Positions 8,629-17,755 of a stretch of 52,114 nt of DNA are shown in pieces. Made by a program: the position numbers and the translations under genes. Every line of letters starts with the position of its first letter. Position 1 is the stretch's first letter. The notes beneath the pieces were generated by a model. That model was not told the origin of the DNA. It saw only the letters and a list, made by a program, of their open reading frames with translations, and ran no database searches. This DNA comes from Apopatosoma sp963618495 (lineage in GTDB: Bacteria > Bacillota > Clostridia > Oscillospirales > CAG-272). The stretch lies in contig CAVESF010000013.1 in the NCBI GenBank assembly GCA_963618495.1, positions 1 through 52,114 on the forward strand, in the 5' to 3' direction.

Positions 8629-9409
8629 TTTTCGGTCTGCGCTTTTTTAGCGTTCCCATGTAGTGGGAATAGATAAAAATGCGCAGAGTCGTCGAATATC
8701 CGTTTCGTCGCCGTACAACCGTACGGCAGAGACGGATTTCGGCGAGAGAAAAAGTGAAATACAATAAAAACGCAGGAAATCCGCGCACGGATTTCCCTCC
8801 TTCATTAAAACCGATATTACTGAAAAGTTGAAGCTTTCATAGATGTCTTTATCCAAAAAAGCTATCTGTCCTTTTCACTTTTTCGGTCTGCACTTTTTCA
8901 GCGTTCCCACGTAGTGGGAATAGATAAAAATGCGCAGAGTCGTCGAATATCCGTTTCGTCGCCGTACAACCGTACGGCAGAGACGGATTTCGGCGAGAGA
9001 AAAAGTGAAATACAATAAAAACGCAGGAAATCCGCGCACGGATTTCCCTCCTTCATTAAAACCGATATTACTGAAAAGTTGAAGCTTTCATAGATGTCTT
9101 TATCCAAAAAAGCTATCTGTCCTTTTCACTTTTTCGGTCTGCACTTTTTCAGCGTTCCCACGTAGTGGGAATAGATAAAAATGCGCAGAGTCGTCGAATA
9201 TCCGTTTCGTCGCCGTACAACCGTACGGCAGAAACGGATTTCGGCGAGAGAAAAAGTGAAATATAATAAAAACGCAGGAAATCCGCGCACGGATTTCCTG
9301 CCTTCATTAAAACCGATATTACTGAAAAGTTTAAGCTTTCATAAATGTCTTTATCTGAAAAAGCTGCTTACCCATTCACTTTTTTCGGTCTGCACTTTTT
9401 TAGCATTCC
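8629..9409. repeat. Tandem repeat: three 251-bp units plus a partial fourth
   Basis: Units begin at 8629, 8880 and 9131 with the sequence TTTTCGGTCTGC and are spaced exactly 251 bases apart. A fourth begins at 9382 and breaks off at 9409, four bases before the stop codon of the esterase gene. Units 1 and 2 differ at only a few bases; unit 3 has more changes, mostly in its second half. Each unit holds several hairpins: CGTTCCCA/TGGGAAT, CCGTAC/GTACGG within a longer imperfect pairing, and GGAAATCCG/CGGATTTCC. Short open frames in the repeats lack ribosome binding sites and are not called as genes. The unit length is far too long for CRISPR. Confidence 0.95.
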
Positions 9410-9413
9410 CACA

Positions 9414-11045
9414 TTATTTCGACTGTGAGAGAATCCATTCCACCAGTCCCGGTGTGCCATAAGCCTGCGCCCATATATTATGACCGACACCCTCAAAATA
9501 TGTAGCCTTGAATTTCGTGCCGCCTGCCGCTTTTATAGCCTGCTGCATATCCTGCGTTCCCTTTGCGGGTACTGTCGGGTCAGCAAGACCATGGAAAGCC
9601 CATATAGCCATATCCTTGAGTTCTGCCGCCTTGGAGGGAATGCCCGCGCCGCAGAGCGGTACAGCCGCCGCAAAAAGCTCAGGATTGCGCGCAATTATCT
9701 CCCATGTTCCGTATCCGCCCATGGATATACCCGAAACATAAACTCTCTTTGTATCTATTTTGCCTTCCGCGATGTATTCTTTGAGAAGCGCCGTTGCCGC
9801 CTCAAGCGTTATCGTGGGATTGGCTGTCAGTTCGCGTGAGCCTGTTTTCCATTCGTGATTTATCGGAACCCAGTTGTATTCCGCGGGGTCATTGCACTGC
9901 GGAGCGATTATTACACAGCTTCCGTCCGATACGAGCTTGTCAAGCAAAGCATTGCTTCCGCCGAGGACTCTTATCTGCTTCGTGTTGTCGTTTCCTATTT
10001 CGCCGTAGCCATGGAGAAAAAGAAGTACGGGATATTCAGCCGCCTTGCTTTCCTCATAGCCCTTGGGGAGAAACAGTCTATAAGGAAGCGAGACAGTTTT
10101 GCCTGTCTCGCTCGTGTAGTTATATGTTTTGAAAAGCATATCGTCTACAGACTTGCTTGCTTCGCCCATATCAAGTGCGAAATCATAGATATTAAGTTCA
10201 TCTATAGCGCCGACAAACTGACCGTCGCTGCCGTTGTAGCCGATAGTAAATGGGCAACCTACGGAGGAAGCATCGATAGCAGGAAGCTTTACTGCAAGCT
10301 TGTCGTCAAAGTAAACGCTGATTGTTCCTGCCTCTGCGTCCTGAACAGCCACTGCATGATGCCATTCCGTATCCATAGCTTCGCTTACGGGATTGTTGCT
10401 GTACTGGCTCTGGGAGTTTGAAGATGTAATGCCGAGATTGAGCTTGGTATCTGTTGAGTGTATCCAGAAACCTACATACTTATAGAGGTTCTTGCTCTGA
10501 ACGAGACCTTTCTGGATAATGCAGGGCCAGTTTGTGCCGGCTTTCTTGCCGGACCACTTGAACCATACATCTATGGTGAAGCTGTCGTTCTTCGAGAATT
10601 TGAAAGCATCATTATCGGCTATCTCGACAAACTGGTTTACGGATTCAAGGCTTACCGCCTTGCCGAATTTGCCCTCTGTAAGCTTCAGCTTCTTGTTTGC
10701 CTTTGCGTCATATCCGTTGCCGGAATCATCGGCAAATATGAGATCGTCTGTGAGCTCGTCAAATGTGATATGTACGAGCGGCTTCGGAACATCGGGAACT
10801 ACTACGGGAGGCTCGGTTGTCGTTTCCGCTGTTGTCGCTTCTGTTGTTGTGGTTGCCTCGGTTGTGGTTTCTGTGGTTGTAGCCTCTGTTGTTGTGGTGG
10901 CTACCGTTTCTTCTGTTGTTGTGGTTGTTGCTACTGTTGTAACGGTGGTTGTGCTCTCGGCGGTGGGTGTTTCCTTCTCACCGCAGCCCGCTACAGCGCA
11001 CGCAAGCATTATAACTGCGAGCATAAGCGCCAAAAACTTTTTCAT
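9414..11045 (-). CDS. Lipoprotein with LamG-like domain and alpha/beta hydrolase (esterase) domain
   Basis: A 543-residue surface lipoprotein. A signal peptide ends in the lipobox AVAGC, with Cys21 as the lipid anchor. A long Thr/Glu-rich linker (about 28-85) follows, then a concanavalin-like LamG_3 domain (about 90-290, LVHITFDE ... GAIDELNIYDFAL). The C-terminal part is a PHB-depolymerase/esterase-like hydrolase with an HGYGE oxyanion motif, nucleophile Ser441 in GISMGGYG, Asp489 in GLADPTVP and His522 in GVGHN. Such proteins are often carbohydrate esterases (acetyl or feruloyl). The LamG domain may bind the substrate or cell wall, and the linker would reach through the peptidoglycan. It is monocistronic and starts with GAGGAGATACTTATG. 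Confidence 0.9.
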   Translation of the reverse strand: MKKFLALMLAVIMLACAVAGCGEKETPTAESTTTVTTVATTTTTEETVATTTTEATTTETTTEATTTTEATTAETTTEPPVVVPDVPKPLVHITFDELTDDLIFADDSGNGYDAKANKKLKLTEGKFGKAVSLESVNQFVEIADNDAFKFSKNDSFTIDVWFKWSGKKAGTNWPCIIQKGLVQSKNLYKYVGFWIHSTDTKLNLGITSSNSQSQYSNNPVSEAMDTEWHHAVAVQDAEAGTISVYFDDKLAVKLPAIDASSVGCPFTIGYNGSDGQFVGAIDELNIYDFALDMGEASKSVDDMLFKTYNYTSETGKTVSLPYRLFLPKGYEESKAAEYPVLLFLHGYGEIGNDNTKQIRVLGGSNALLDKLVSDGSCVIIAPQCNDPAEYNWVPINHEWKTGSRELTANPTITLEAATALLKEYIAEGKIDTKRVYVSGISMGGYGTWEIIARNPELFAAAVPLCGAGIPSKAAELKDMAIWAFHGLADPTVPAKGTQDMQQAIKAAGGTKFKATYFEGVGHNIWAQAYGTPGLVEWILSQSK

Positions 11046-11091
11046 AAGTATCTCCTCTTTTAAAAAATTTTCGCATAATGCGATTTATTAT

Positions 11092-11120
11092 ATAATACCA
11101 TATCTGTGCAAAAAATACAA
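11092..11120 (-). promoter_or_regulatory. Probable promoter of the esterase lipoprotein
   Basis: On the minus strand TTGTAT (11115-11120) and TATTAT (11092-11097) are separated by 17 bases, about 50 bases before the start codon. Confidence 0.55.
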
Positions 11121-11155
11121 GAGTTTTCATATATTTTTAATTCATTTGTGAAATA

Positions 11156-11184
11156 TTGACATTTATTTCGCGTTTTTTTATGCA
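11156..11184 (+). promoter_or_regulatory. Probable promoter of the carboxypeptidase gene
   Basis: TTGACA at 11156-11161 and a weak -10 (TATGCA) at 11179-11184, 17 bases apart, about 67 bases before the start codon. Confidence 0.5.
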
Positions 11185-11250
11185 ATAAAGCATATCTGCC
11201 GTCCGCCATGCATATAAGTGTATACAAAAAGATACGACTCGGAGGAATGT

Positions 11251-12402
11251 ATGATTTACAGAAAAATTGCCGCGATGCTCTGCATAGCGATTATGATTTC
11301 GATTTTTTCAGTCGGCGTATGTGCCGCCGAATTTACTGGCGAACTTGACGCGAAAAGCGCCATACTCATGGAGATAAGCACAGGGCGCGTTTTATACGAA
11401 AAGAATGCGGATGAGCCTCTGCCGCCCGCTTCCGTCACTAAAATCATGACTATGCTTCTCGTCGCCGAGGCGATAGACGACGGCGTGATTTCGCTTTCCG
11501 ATATGGTGACGGCAAGCACGAAAGCAAGCAAGATGGGCGGCTCGCAGATTTTTCTCAAGGAGGGTGAGCAGATGAGTGTTGACGAACTGCTCAAGAGCCT
11601 GACCGTCGCCAGCGCGAACGATGCCGCCGTCGCTCTCGCCGAGCATCTCTGCGGAAGCGAAGAGGCGTTTGTCGCCAAAATGAACGAGCGCGCAAAACAG
11701 CTCGGCATGGAAAATACGAATTTCGAAAACACAAACGGGCTTGACGACACGACGGTAAATCATGTCACAAGCGCACGCGATATCGCTCTCATGAGCTGTG
11801 AGCTTCTCAAGCATGACCTGATTTACAACTACACGACGATATGGATGGATACGATACGCGGCGGCGCTTTCGGATTGACGAATACAAACCGTCTTATCCG
11901 CTTCTATAAGGGCGCGACAGGGCTGAAAACAGGCTCCACCTCAAAAGCAAAATTCTGCATCAGTGCCTCTGCCGAGCGAGACGGATTCGGGCTTGTCGCC
12001 GTGATAATGGGCTCGCCCACGAGAGATGTACGCAATGCCGCCGCGGCTTCCCTGCTCGATTTCGGATTTGCAAACTATGCTTTCCTGCAAAAGGAAAGCG
12101 AAGCGCAAGCCGATATCCCCGTGAAAGGCGGCGTCAAAGACACGCTTTCCACCGTGAGCGAGAGTTTCTCACAGGTGATAGATAAAGGCGCGGACAAAAA
12201 GCTGACGGCGGAAACCATTCTTCCCGAAAGTGTGGCGGCACCTGTGAAAAAAGGCGACAAAATAGGCGAAATAATCTACAAAACAGACGGCACCGAACTC
12301 GGTCGCGCCGATATCATAGCAGATGAGGATATCGAAAAGATAAGCTTCTTCACCCTGCTCCCCCGTATGTTCAGAACCATGATAGGCGCGAAACGGGGAT
12401 AA
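11251..12402 (+). CDS. D-alanyl-D-alanine carboxypeptidase (peptidase S11, DacF type)
   Basis: A 383-residue penicillin-binding protein that trims the terminal D-alanine from peptidoglycan stem peptides outside the membrane. A signal peptide ends near residue 26 (VCAAEF). The three active-site motifs are present: SVTK at 61-64, SAN at 121-123 and KTG at 226-228. A PBP5-like C-terminal beta domain follows, and the end is amphipathic and basic (LLPRMFRTMIGAKRG), fitting a peripheral membrane anchor. The start at 11251 follows CTCGGAGGAATGT; the frame is open upstream to 11218 without a site. It is monocistronic with a strong terminator. Confidence 0.95.
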   Translation: MIYRKIAAMLCIAIMISIFSVGVCAAEFTGELDAKSAILMEISTGRVLYEKNADEPLPPASVTKIMTMLLVAEAIDDGVISLSDMVTASTKASKMGGSQIFLKEGEQMSVDELLKSLTVASANDAAVALAEHLCGSEEAFVAKMNERAKQLGMENTNFENTNGLDDTTVNHVTSARDIALMSCELLKHDLIYNYTTIWMDTIRGGAFGLTNTNRLIRFYKGATGLKTGSTSKAKFCISASAERDGFGLVAVIMGSPTRDVRNAAAASLLDFGFANYAFLQKESEAQADIPVKGGVKDTLSTVSESFSQVIDKGADKKLTAETILPESVAAPVKKGDKIGEIIYKTDGTELGRADIIADEDIEKISFFTLLPRMFRTMIGAKRG

Positions 12403-12441
12403 AACGCGGAGAACCGCCATCATGTAAAACCGCAATAACGC

Positions 12442-12483
12442 AGCAAGGCGGCATGGAAAAATTCTCATGCCGCCTTGCTTTTT
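12442..12483 (+). terminator. Terminator of the carboxypeptidase gene
   Basis: A perfect 14-base inverted repeat (AGCAAGGCGGCATG and its complement) with a T run after it. It lies between convergent genes and could serve both. Confidence 0.9.
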
Positions 12484-12491
12484 GCTATATT

Positions 12492-12503
12492 ATACATTTG
12501 TAT
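12492..12503. repeat. Copy of the 12-base palindrome at a gene end
   Basis: ATACATTTGTAT touches the stop codon of the histidine phosphatase gene and is identical to the core at 7132-7143. Confidence 0.6.
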
Positions 12504-13141
12504 CAGTTGATATATCCGAGGTCTTTTGCACCGTCTATTTCGCGTATGCGGCAGTATGCCGGATTCTTTTCCTCCTGATACCACTCGGGCGAATAGTGAA
12601 ACCACCGCAGGAGAAATGTCCGCAGTGCCGTCCCGTGAGTGAATATGAAAAGCGTATCCACGCCCTCGCGCTCAAAATCACGGTAAATGGTACCCATGAA
12701 CTGATGAATTCTTATCGCCACATCAAAGGGACTCTCCCCGAGCGGAAGCCGCGCATAAAACTTGCCCTGATTGCGCGTCTGGCGCAGGTATTCAGCGTAT
12801 TCCACAGGATATTTCTTTTTCCATTCCTCCTCGGGGAGCGAATCGAAAAGTCCGTATTGCTGTTCCACAAGGGTGATATCCTCGCGGATATCGGGAATCT
12901 TCAGATGCTTATTGAATTCCTCGCTCGTTTGCCGCGTGCGCAGATACGGACTGCGCCATATGCGCGCATGAGAGAGATCGATCCCTCGCTCGCGGCAATA
13001 TCCGGCAAGCCACATTCCGCTTTCTGCAGATTGGCTCTTCCCTTTTTCCGTCAGCGGGACAAGATGGTCGGGCGTTCTTTTTATATAGTTTTCGCCTGCG
13101 CTCGCCTCGGATTCACCGTGCCTTATCAGAAATATATGCAT
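12503..13141 (-). CDS. Histidine phosphatase family protein (phosphoglycerate mutase-like)
   Basis: A 212-residue member of the histidine phosphatase superfamily. The catalytic motif LIRHGES is at residues 5-11 with His8 as the phospho-acceptor; FTHGTALR near residue 168 supplies the second histidine. A tail rich in Trp and Tyr follows. The substrate is unknown; family members include cofactor-dependent phosphoglycerate mutases and many small-molecule phosphatases. It starts 14 bases after the stop of the XRE regulator and is probably the last gene of that transcription unit. The start codon has GGGGAGAAG upstream. Confidence 0.85.
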   Translation of the reverse strand: MHIFLIRHGESEASAGENYIKRTPDHLVPLTEKGKSQSAESGMWLAGYCRERGIDLSHARIWRSPYLRTRQTSEEFNKHLKIPDIREDITLVEQQYGLFDSLPEEEWKKKYPVEYAEYLRQTRNQGKFYARLPLGESPFDVAIRIHQFMGTIYRDFEREGVDTLFIFTHGTALRTFLLRWFHYSPEWYQEEKNPAYCRIREIDGAKDLGYIN

Positions 13142-13155
13142 ATCTTCTCCCCTTG

Positions 13156-13743
13156 TTATTTATGATATTTCACGCGCAGTATCGTCAGCAGAATCAGCGC
13201 CACCTGCACCGGTACTCCTATCAGAAAGATAGGCCACATATTGTATTTGAGAAATTGCAGAAATATCGAGGCCAGCAGTGTCCAACAGAATATGCTCGTA
13301 TAAATTATCTCGTATTTTGTCTTGCCCCATTTGAGATTGAGCCGGTAGAGCAAAGCGGCGGAGAGCGGAATAGCCCAGACAAAAACCGTCCACAGATTCC
13401 TGCCGCGATACGAGAGCGTATATGCATAAAATATCGCCGCGGCTATCCAGATGCCGGCTGTACCGAGGAGCGAAATGAGAATATGATATCCCTTTTCCTC
13501 TTTCGGCGCGGAATAAGCTTTGATTTCCTCCGAGGCGCCCTCCGTGACAAAATAGTCGACGGAAACGCCGAATATCTCTGCCATTTTGCATATTGTTTTC
13601 AGGTCGGGAAGCCCGTCGCCGCGCTCCCATTTCGAAATGGTCTTGTCCGAATAATTCAGCTTTTCCGCAAGTTCCAATTGCGTCAGCTGGCGGTTCTTGC
13701 GAAGCTCCGTGATATTCGCGGCAACTATTTTTTCAAGCTCCAT
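13156..13743 (-). CDS. XRE-family regulator with C-terminal membrane domain
   Basis: A 195-residue protein. Residues 6-66 form a Cro/C1-type helix-turn-helix (LTQLELAEKLNYSDKTISKW, GLPDLKTICKMAEIFGVSVDYF). After a short linker come about four hydrophobic segments (about 84-110, 115-130, 142-162, 168-190). Such membrane-anchored XRE proteins are common in Firmicutes but their signals are mostly unknown. It starts after AAAGGAGGGACAAA. It lies between the GH95 gene and the histidine phosphatase on one strand; it may regulate its own operon or the ABC exporter upstream. Confidence 0.85.
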   Translation of the reverse strand: MELEKIVAANITELRKNRQLTQLELAEKLNYSDKTISKWERGDGLPDLKTICKMAEIFGVSVDYFVTEGASEEIKAYSAPKEEKGYHILISLLGTAGIWIAAAIFYAYTLSYRGRNLWTVFVWAIPLSAALLYRLNLKWGKTKYEIIYTSIFCWTLLASIFLQFLKYNMWPIFLIGVPVQVALILLTILRVKYHK

Positions 13744-13773
13744 TTTGTCCCTCCTTTGTTATGCAATCATATT

Positions 13774-16125
13774 TTATACGGATGTATTATTTGCAAAAGT
13801 AATGGTAAATTCCTCTCCTGCCGCGGTTTCCGCACTTATCATGCCGTCCGTAGTGCGGGTAAATTCTTTTTCCGATTTTGCCGTAGGCAGGCTTCCCGCA
13901 CGAAGCGTCAGCTTGCCGCCGACGCGGCTTTTCACGCGGATTTCGGTGATACTGCCGCCACTCCAAGTAGCGCCAATCACAAAACTTCCTCTTGCCGCAA
14001 GCCCGTCAAAGCTGCCGCTTACCCACTCGTCGGGAATCGCCGCAAGCACATCTACATAGCCCGCATGGCTTTGCAGAAGCATCTCGCATATGCCCGCGCA
14101 AGCGCCGAAATTTCCGTCTATCTGGAAAGGCGGATGCGTATCCCAGAGATTCGGCAGGATGTTGTTTTTAAGCATGGACGCGAGCAGGTCGTGCGCGCGG
14201 TTGCCGTCGCCCGTGCGCGCCCAGAGGCATAGCCGGTGAGCCGCCGCCCAGCCTGTCGATTTATCGGAGCGGCGCGTGAGAGTCACCTTTGCGCCCTCCA
14301 TCCATTCCGGCGTGGTTTTGTTTATGAGCGTGCCGGGATAAAGCCCTACGAGCTGCGAAATATGCCTGTGGCAATATTCGCCGATATCGCCGTAGTGCTC
14401 CTCCTCGCGGAATTCCTTTACCTGCCCGTCCGCTCCTATGAGCACGGGGTCAAGCAGATTTATCCTCTCTCTTATCTCGTCGAGGACAGGCTCGTCCACG
14501 CCGAGAATATCAGCCGCTTCAAGCGTGCGCTTGAAATTTTCATATATCATCTGCTGGTCAAAGGCACAGCCGACGGTGACATAATATTTTCCGTCCGGTC
14601 CCTGCTGCTCCGGCGAAGCCGAAACCATGGCAAGATATTTTCCATCGCGCTTTTCAAGTGCAAGCAGCAGACAGCGCGACATATCGCGAAGATAGGGATA
14701 CGCAACTTTTTCGAGATACTCCCTGTCGCGCGTGTAATCGTAGTAATCCCAGAAAAGGAGCGAGGTAAAGCCGCCCGTGCCGGGACCCGAATGGTTATTC
14801 GGATTTCCGAGCCCGTGGTCGAGATGATAGGGCGAGGCACCCGTCGCTATGATCCAGCCGTTTTCACCGTTCGGTCGCGCGTTCTCCGGCGAAATCTTTC
14901 TTATATATTCATCGGCGCAGGCGCGTGCCTCCGCCATATACGCCGCGGCATAATCGCTGTAAGCGGAAAAGGTCTCCGCTATATTTGCGATGCCGGAGCA
15001 CCAGTAGTTCATCTGAACATTTATATTGTGATGGTAATCGCTTGACCACGGCGAGCTGTCATACGCATCCCACACGCCCTGAAGGTTTGCGGGAAGCGTA
15101 CCTTTTCTCGAGGAGGAAATGAGCAGATATCTGCCGTACTGACAGAGGAGCATTTCGAGATAACGCTTTTCCTCCGCCGTGGCTTCCCCGCTCTTGTATC
15201 GTTCAAGCAGTCTGTCCGTCGTCATATCCGGCATAGCGCAATGCAGATCCAGCTTCACTCTGCCGAAGAGCTCCTTATAATCCGCCGTGTGACGCTTTTT
15301 CAGATTGTCATAGCCGAGCGCCTCGGCATCGAGCAGAATGCGACAGAGCATCTCGTGCGGATGCGGATAGGGAGCAAGCTTCTTTTTCGGGTCGCTCTCG
15401 GTGAAAACGCGGCTCTCGAGCCTGTAGTTTGTGCCGCAGGTGAAGAGAATCACCGCGCTGTCCGCGCCCGAAACGGATATCGTCCCGTTTTCGTTTTTCA
15501 GCTCTCCGCCGCAGTTCAAAACGGCGAGCCAAGCCTCGAAAAGTATGCCGTAATAATGCGAAACGCCGCTCTCGCAGAGGGTATTTCCCTCTCCCGAGAA
15601 GATAGCGGATTTTCCGCAGCCGTCGCCCTCTTTTATGCAGTAGTCGCGCAGAAAAGGATCGTAGAGCGAGCAGGCGAAAGACAGTGCGCCCGCTCTGTCT
15701 GCAGTAAGCTTCACGGCAAGCACGCGGTCGGGATACGAGGTAAAATATTCCCTCTCATACCGAATGCCGCCGCAGGTATATCCGACGCTTGCGAGTCCGC
15801 CGTCAAGATCAAGTGCGCGGCTGTAGTCCGTCACATCGTCATGCGGAAAATCAAGTACCACATCGCAGAATGAACGGAGTCCTCCGCCGCCGTCGCGCCA
15901 GTGCGTGCCGCGCAGTGTCGGATTGCAGAGACTGTTTTCCGTTATCTGTATGCGTTCTCTGCCTGTCCTGCCGAAAACGCTTGCGCCGAAAAATCCGTTT
16001 CCGAGCGGCAGAGACCATTTTTCCCAGCCCGCCTCCGGACTGTCGTTCTGCCGTGCAAAGTCATAATCATAGACAGTCGGCGCGGGCTTGTCGTAGTATA
16101 GTTTCAGCTTCGGTTGATTTGTCAT
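13774..16125 (-). CDS. Glycoside hydrolase family 95 (alpha-L-fucosidase type)
   Basis: A 783-residue GH95 protein. The N-terminal beta domain begins LYYDKPAP, then LPLGNGFFGASVFG and the family's ITENSL. The catalytic region has HHNINVQMNYW with the two asparagines expected to activate water (Asn367 and Asn369), SASPEQ with a candidate acid, and FQIDGNFG with the base Asp at about 670. GH95 enzymes invert at alpha-1,2-fucose, for example of host mucin or milk glycans; some members act on galactose. No signal peptide is seen, so it should work inside the cell on imported oligosaccharides. The start at 16125 has AAGGAAC upstream; an upstream ATG at 16158 overlaps the permease gene and lacks a site. 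Confidence 0.92.
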   Translation of the reverse strand: MTNQPKLKLYYDKPAPTVYDYDFARQNDSPEAGWEKWSLPLGNGFFGASVFGRTGRERIQITENSLCNPTLRGTHWRDGGGGLRSFCDVVLDFPHDDVTDYSRALDLDGGLASVGYTCGGIRYEREYFTSYPDRVLAVKLTADRAGALSFACSLYDPFLRDYCIKEGDGCGKSAIFSGEGNTLCESGVSHYYGILFEAWLAVLNCGGELKNENGTISVSGADSAVILFTCGTNYRLESRVFTESDPKKKLAPYPHPHEMLCRILLDAEALGYDNLKKRHTADYKELFGRVKLDLHCAMPDMTTDRLLERYKSGEATAEEKRYLEMLLCQYGRYLLISSSRKGTLPANLQGVWDAYDSSPWSSDYHHNINVQMNYWCSGIANIAETFSAYSDYAAAYMAEARACADEYIRKISPENARPNGENGWIIATGASPYHLDHGLGNPNNHSGPGTGGFTSLLFWDYYDYTRDREYLEKVAYPYLRDMSRCLLLALEKRDGKYLAMVSASPEQQGPDGKYYVTVGCAFDQQMIYENFKRTLEAADILGVDEPVLDEIRERINLLDPVLIGADGQVKEFREEEHYGDIGEYCHRHISQLVGLYPGTLINKTTPEWMEGAKVTLTRRSDKSTGWAAAHRLCLWARTGDGNRAHDLLASMLKNNILPNLWDTHPPFQIDGNFGACAGICEMLLQSHAGYVDVLAAIPDEWVSGSFDGLAARGSFVIGATWSGGSITEIRVKSRVGGKLTLRAGSLPTAKSEKEFTRTTDGMISAETAAGEEFTITFANNTSV
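13776..13787. repeat. Copy of the 12-base palindrome at a gene end
   Basis: ATACGGATGTAT overlaps the stop codon and last codons of the GH95 gene. It is identical to the copy at 8501 and the reverse complement of 7111-7122. Confidence 0.6.
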
Positions 16126-16150
16126 ATTGCTGTTCCTTTCAGATGTGGTT

Positions 16151-17755
16151 TTATTCACCGACAGCGGTGAATAGCTTTTCGCCCTTCGCTTTCAGCAGGT
16201 AGGTAACGATACCGCAGGCGATAAGCTGAAGCGTAAAGAATGCGGACAGAACTATGAACGGCGGCACGGAAAGCCCCGTCACCAGTATGATGCCGGCAAA
16301 CATTCCTATCATCGCCGCTATCATCGCGGTTAATATCGTCACCATGACGGCAAAGCCCTGCTTTACCGCGGCGACCTCGTTTGTCCAGTCGAGATTATAT
16401 TTTTTCAGATTGAGGAGCATGCCGAAAACGCCCGTAAAATACGAAAAGGCAAGCGGAATGAGAAGCATGAAAATAAATGTCGCAATATCGGCTTTCATCG
16501 CCACGGCAATGAGTGCCGAGGCAACCGCTATCGGCGGGAAAAGCAGAGTGAAATGCACTCTCAGCTTCGTTTTTATAATATCGCTGTATGAGATAGGCAG
16601 ACTCTTGAGAAGCGGCAGGCATCTGCCCTCGAGAGATATCGAGGAATATGTAGTGCAGCTCATTCCCGCCATCATGCCGATGAAGAAAGGCGCCATCACT
16701 CCGAAAATCTCCGAAACAGCCTCAAAAGTCCCGGCATCGAGCGATGAAATTTTCGCAAGTGCAATCACTGCGGCGATGACAAGCATAAGCACGCCCGAGC
16801 AGGAATTCATGAGAATCATGCCCGAGGAGAAAATTCTCGATATTTCCTTTTTGAAAAGTGCCGAGCGAGCGTTTCCCGCACCTGCGGAAAGCTTATATTT
16901 GCCACCCGTCTGCTTTTTATTGAAGAAATCGTGCAGTTCGCCGTAGAATCTGCCGAAAACAAAGCATACAAGCGCAAATGCCACAATACCCGCGCCGAAG
17001 AATATCGCTATGGATTTCAGGTCAGGCGCGAGCGCCGCCGTGAACATTCCCGCAAAGGGATAGTAGCGCATCAGCCCCGATTTCGTAACGGCTTCGAGAG
17101 TCGCCGCTATCTCACTTTTCTCAATATCCGATGAAGTGAGCGAGAGATAGAAAAGCCCGCCGATGAAAGCGACATATATAAGCGTACTGACGACGCGCAT
17201 ATATTTGAAATGCGCGGAAATGAAGCTGACGAGCGCCGAGATAAGCGCTCCTATCATGAGCGGAAGCATCGGCACGAAAAGCATCAGCAGAGGGTACAGA
17301 GTCCAGTATGATACCGGCATCTGCGCATGGAGAATAAGCGGCATGAAATAAGTCGGGAGCAGAATCATTACCGTCGTCACAAGGTCGAAAATATATACCG
17401 TCGCCGTCTTTGCCGCTACAACGGCTCCCGCGCTTATCGGAAGCGAGAGTGTCATATCATAGTCGCGCGAGCAGAAGATAATATTTTTTACAGAAGAAAC
17501 CGAAGAGAAAAGCGTGAGCGCCGACGCGGCGAAAACAATCAGCGTGATAAAAGCGTCAAGCTTTCCCGTCACACTGTAAAAAGTGCCCGCAAATATATAT
17601 TCATAGAAAGCGAAAATGGCTGTCGCAAGTATGTAGACAAATATCGTTCCCGCGGCGGAAACCGCCTTTTTTTGCTTTTTGCCGAGATTATTCTGCCTGC
17701 CTTGGTTGAGTGCCGAGGCGAGCTGTACCCTCAGAAGAAGAAAGAATTTATTCAT
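16151..17755 (-). CDS. ABC-2 type transporter permease
   Basis: A 534-residue integral membrane protein with about ten to twelve hydrophobic segments, typical of the permease of two-gene ABC exporters. It has a basic N-terminus followed by a first segment at about 30-55. Its gene overlaps the end of the ATPase gene by a few bases, so the two are translated together. A start at 17761 is equally possible; 17755 gives the usual MNKFF beginning. The transported substrate is unknown. The GH95 start follows 26 bases after its stop, so the fucosidase is probably in the same transcript. Confidence 0.85.
   Translation of the reverse strand: MNKFFLLLRVQLASALNQGRQNNLGKKQKKAVSAAGTIFVYILATAIFAFYEYIFAGTFYSVTGKLDAFITLIVFAASALTLFSSVSSVKNIIFCSRDYDMTLSLPISAGAVVAAKTATVYIFDLVTTVMILLPTYFMPLILHAQMPVSYWTLYPLLMLFVPMLPLMIGALISALVSFISAHFKYMRVVSTLIYVAFIGGLFYLSLTSSDIEKSEIAATLEAVTKSGLMRYYPFAGMFTAALAPDLKSIAIFFGAGIVAFALVCFVFGRFYGELHDFFNKKQTGGKYKLSAGAGNARSALFKKEISRIFSSGMILMNSCSGVLMLVIAAVIALAKISSLDAGTFEAVSEIFGVMAPFFIGMMAGMSCTTYSSISLEGRCLPLLKSLPISYSDIIKTKLRVHFTLLFPPIAVASALIAVAMKADIATFIFMLLIPLAFSYFTGVFGMLLNLKKYNLDWTNEVAAVKQGFAVMVTILTAMIAAMIGMFAGIILVTGLSVPPFIVLSAFFTLQLIACGIVTYLLKAKGEKLFTAVGE

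Noticed and set aside
8647..9107. Two identical 69-codon frames on the minus strand inside the 251-bp repeats
   Set aside because: They begin with TTG without a ribosome binding site, the third unit does not keep the frame, and hairpins run through them; they are a by-product of the repeat.
8629..9409. CRISPR array
   Set aside because: The whole 251-base unit is repeated, without short repeats separated by different spacers, and there are no cas genes.
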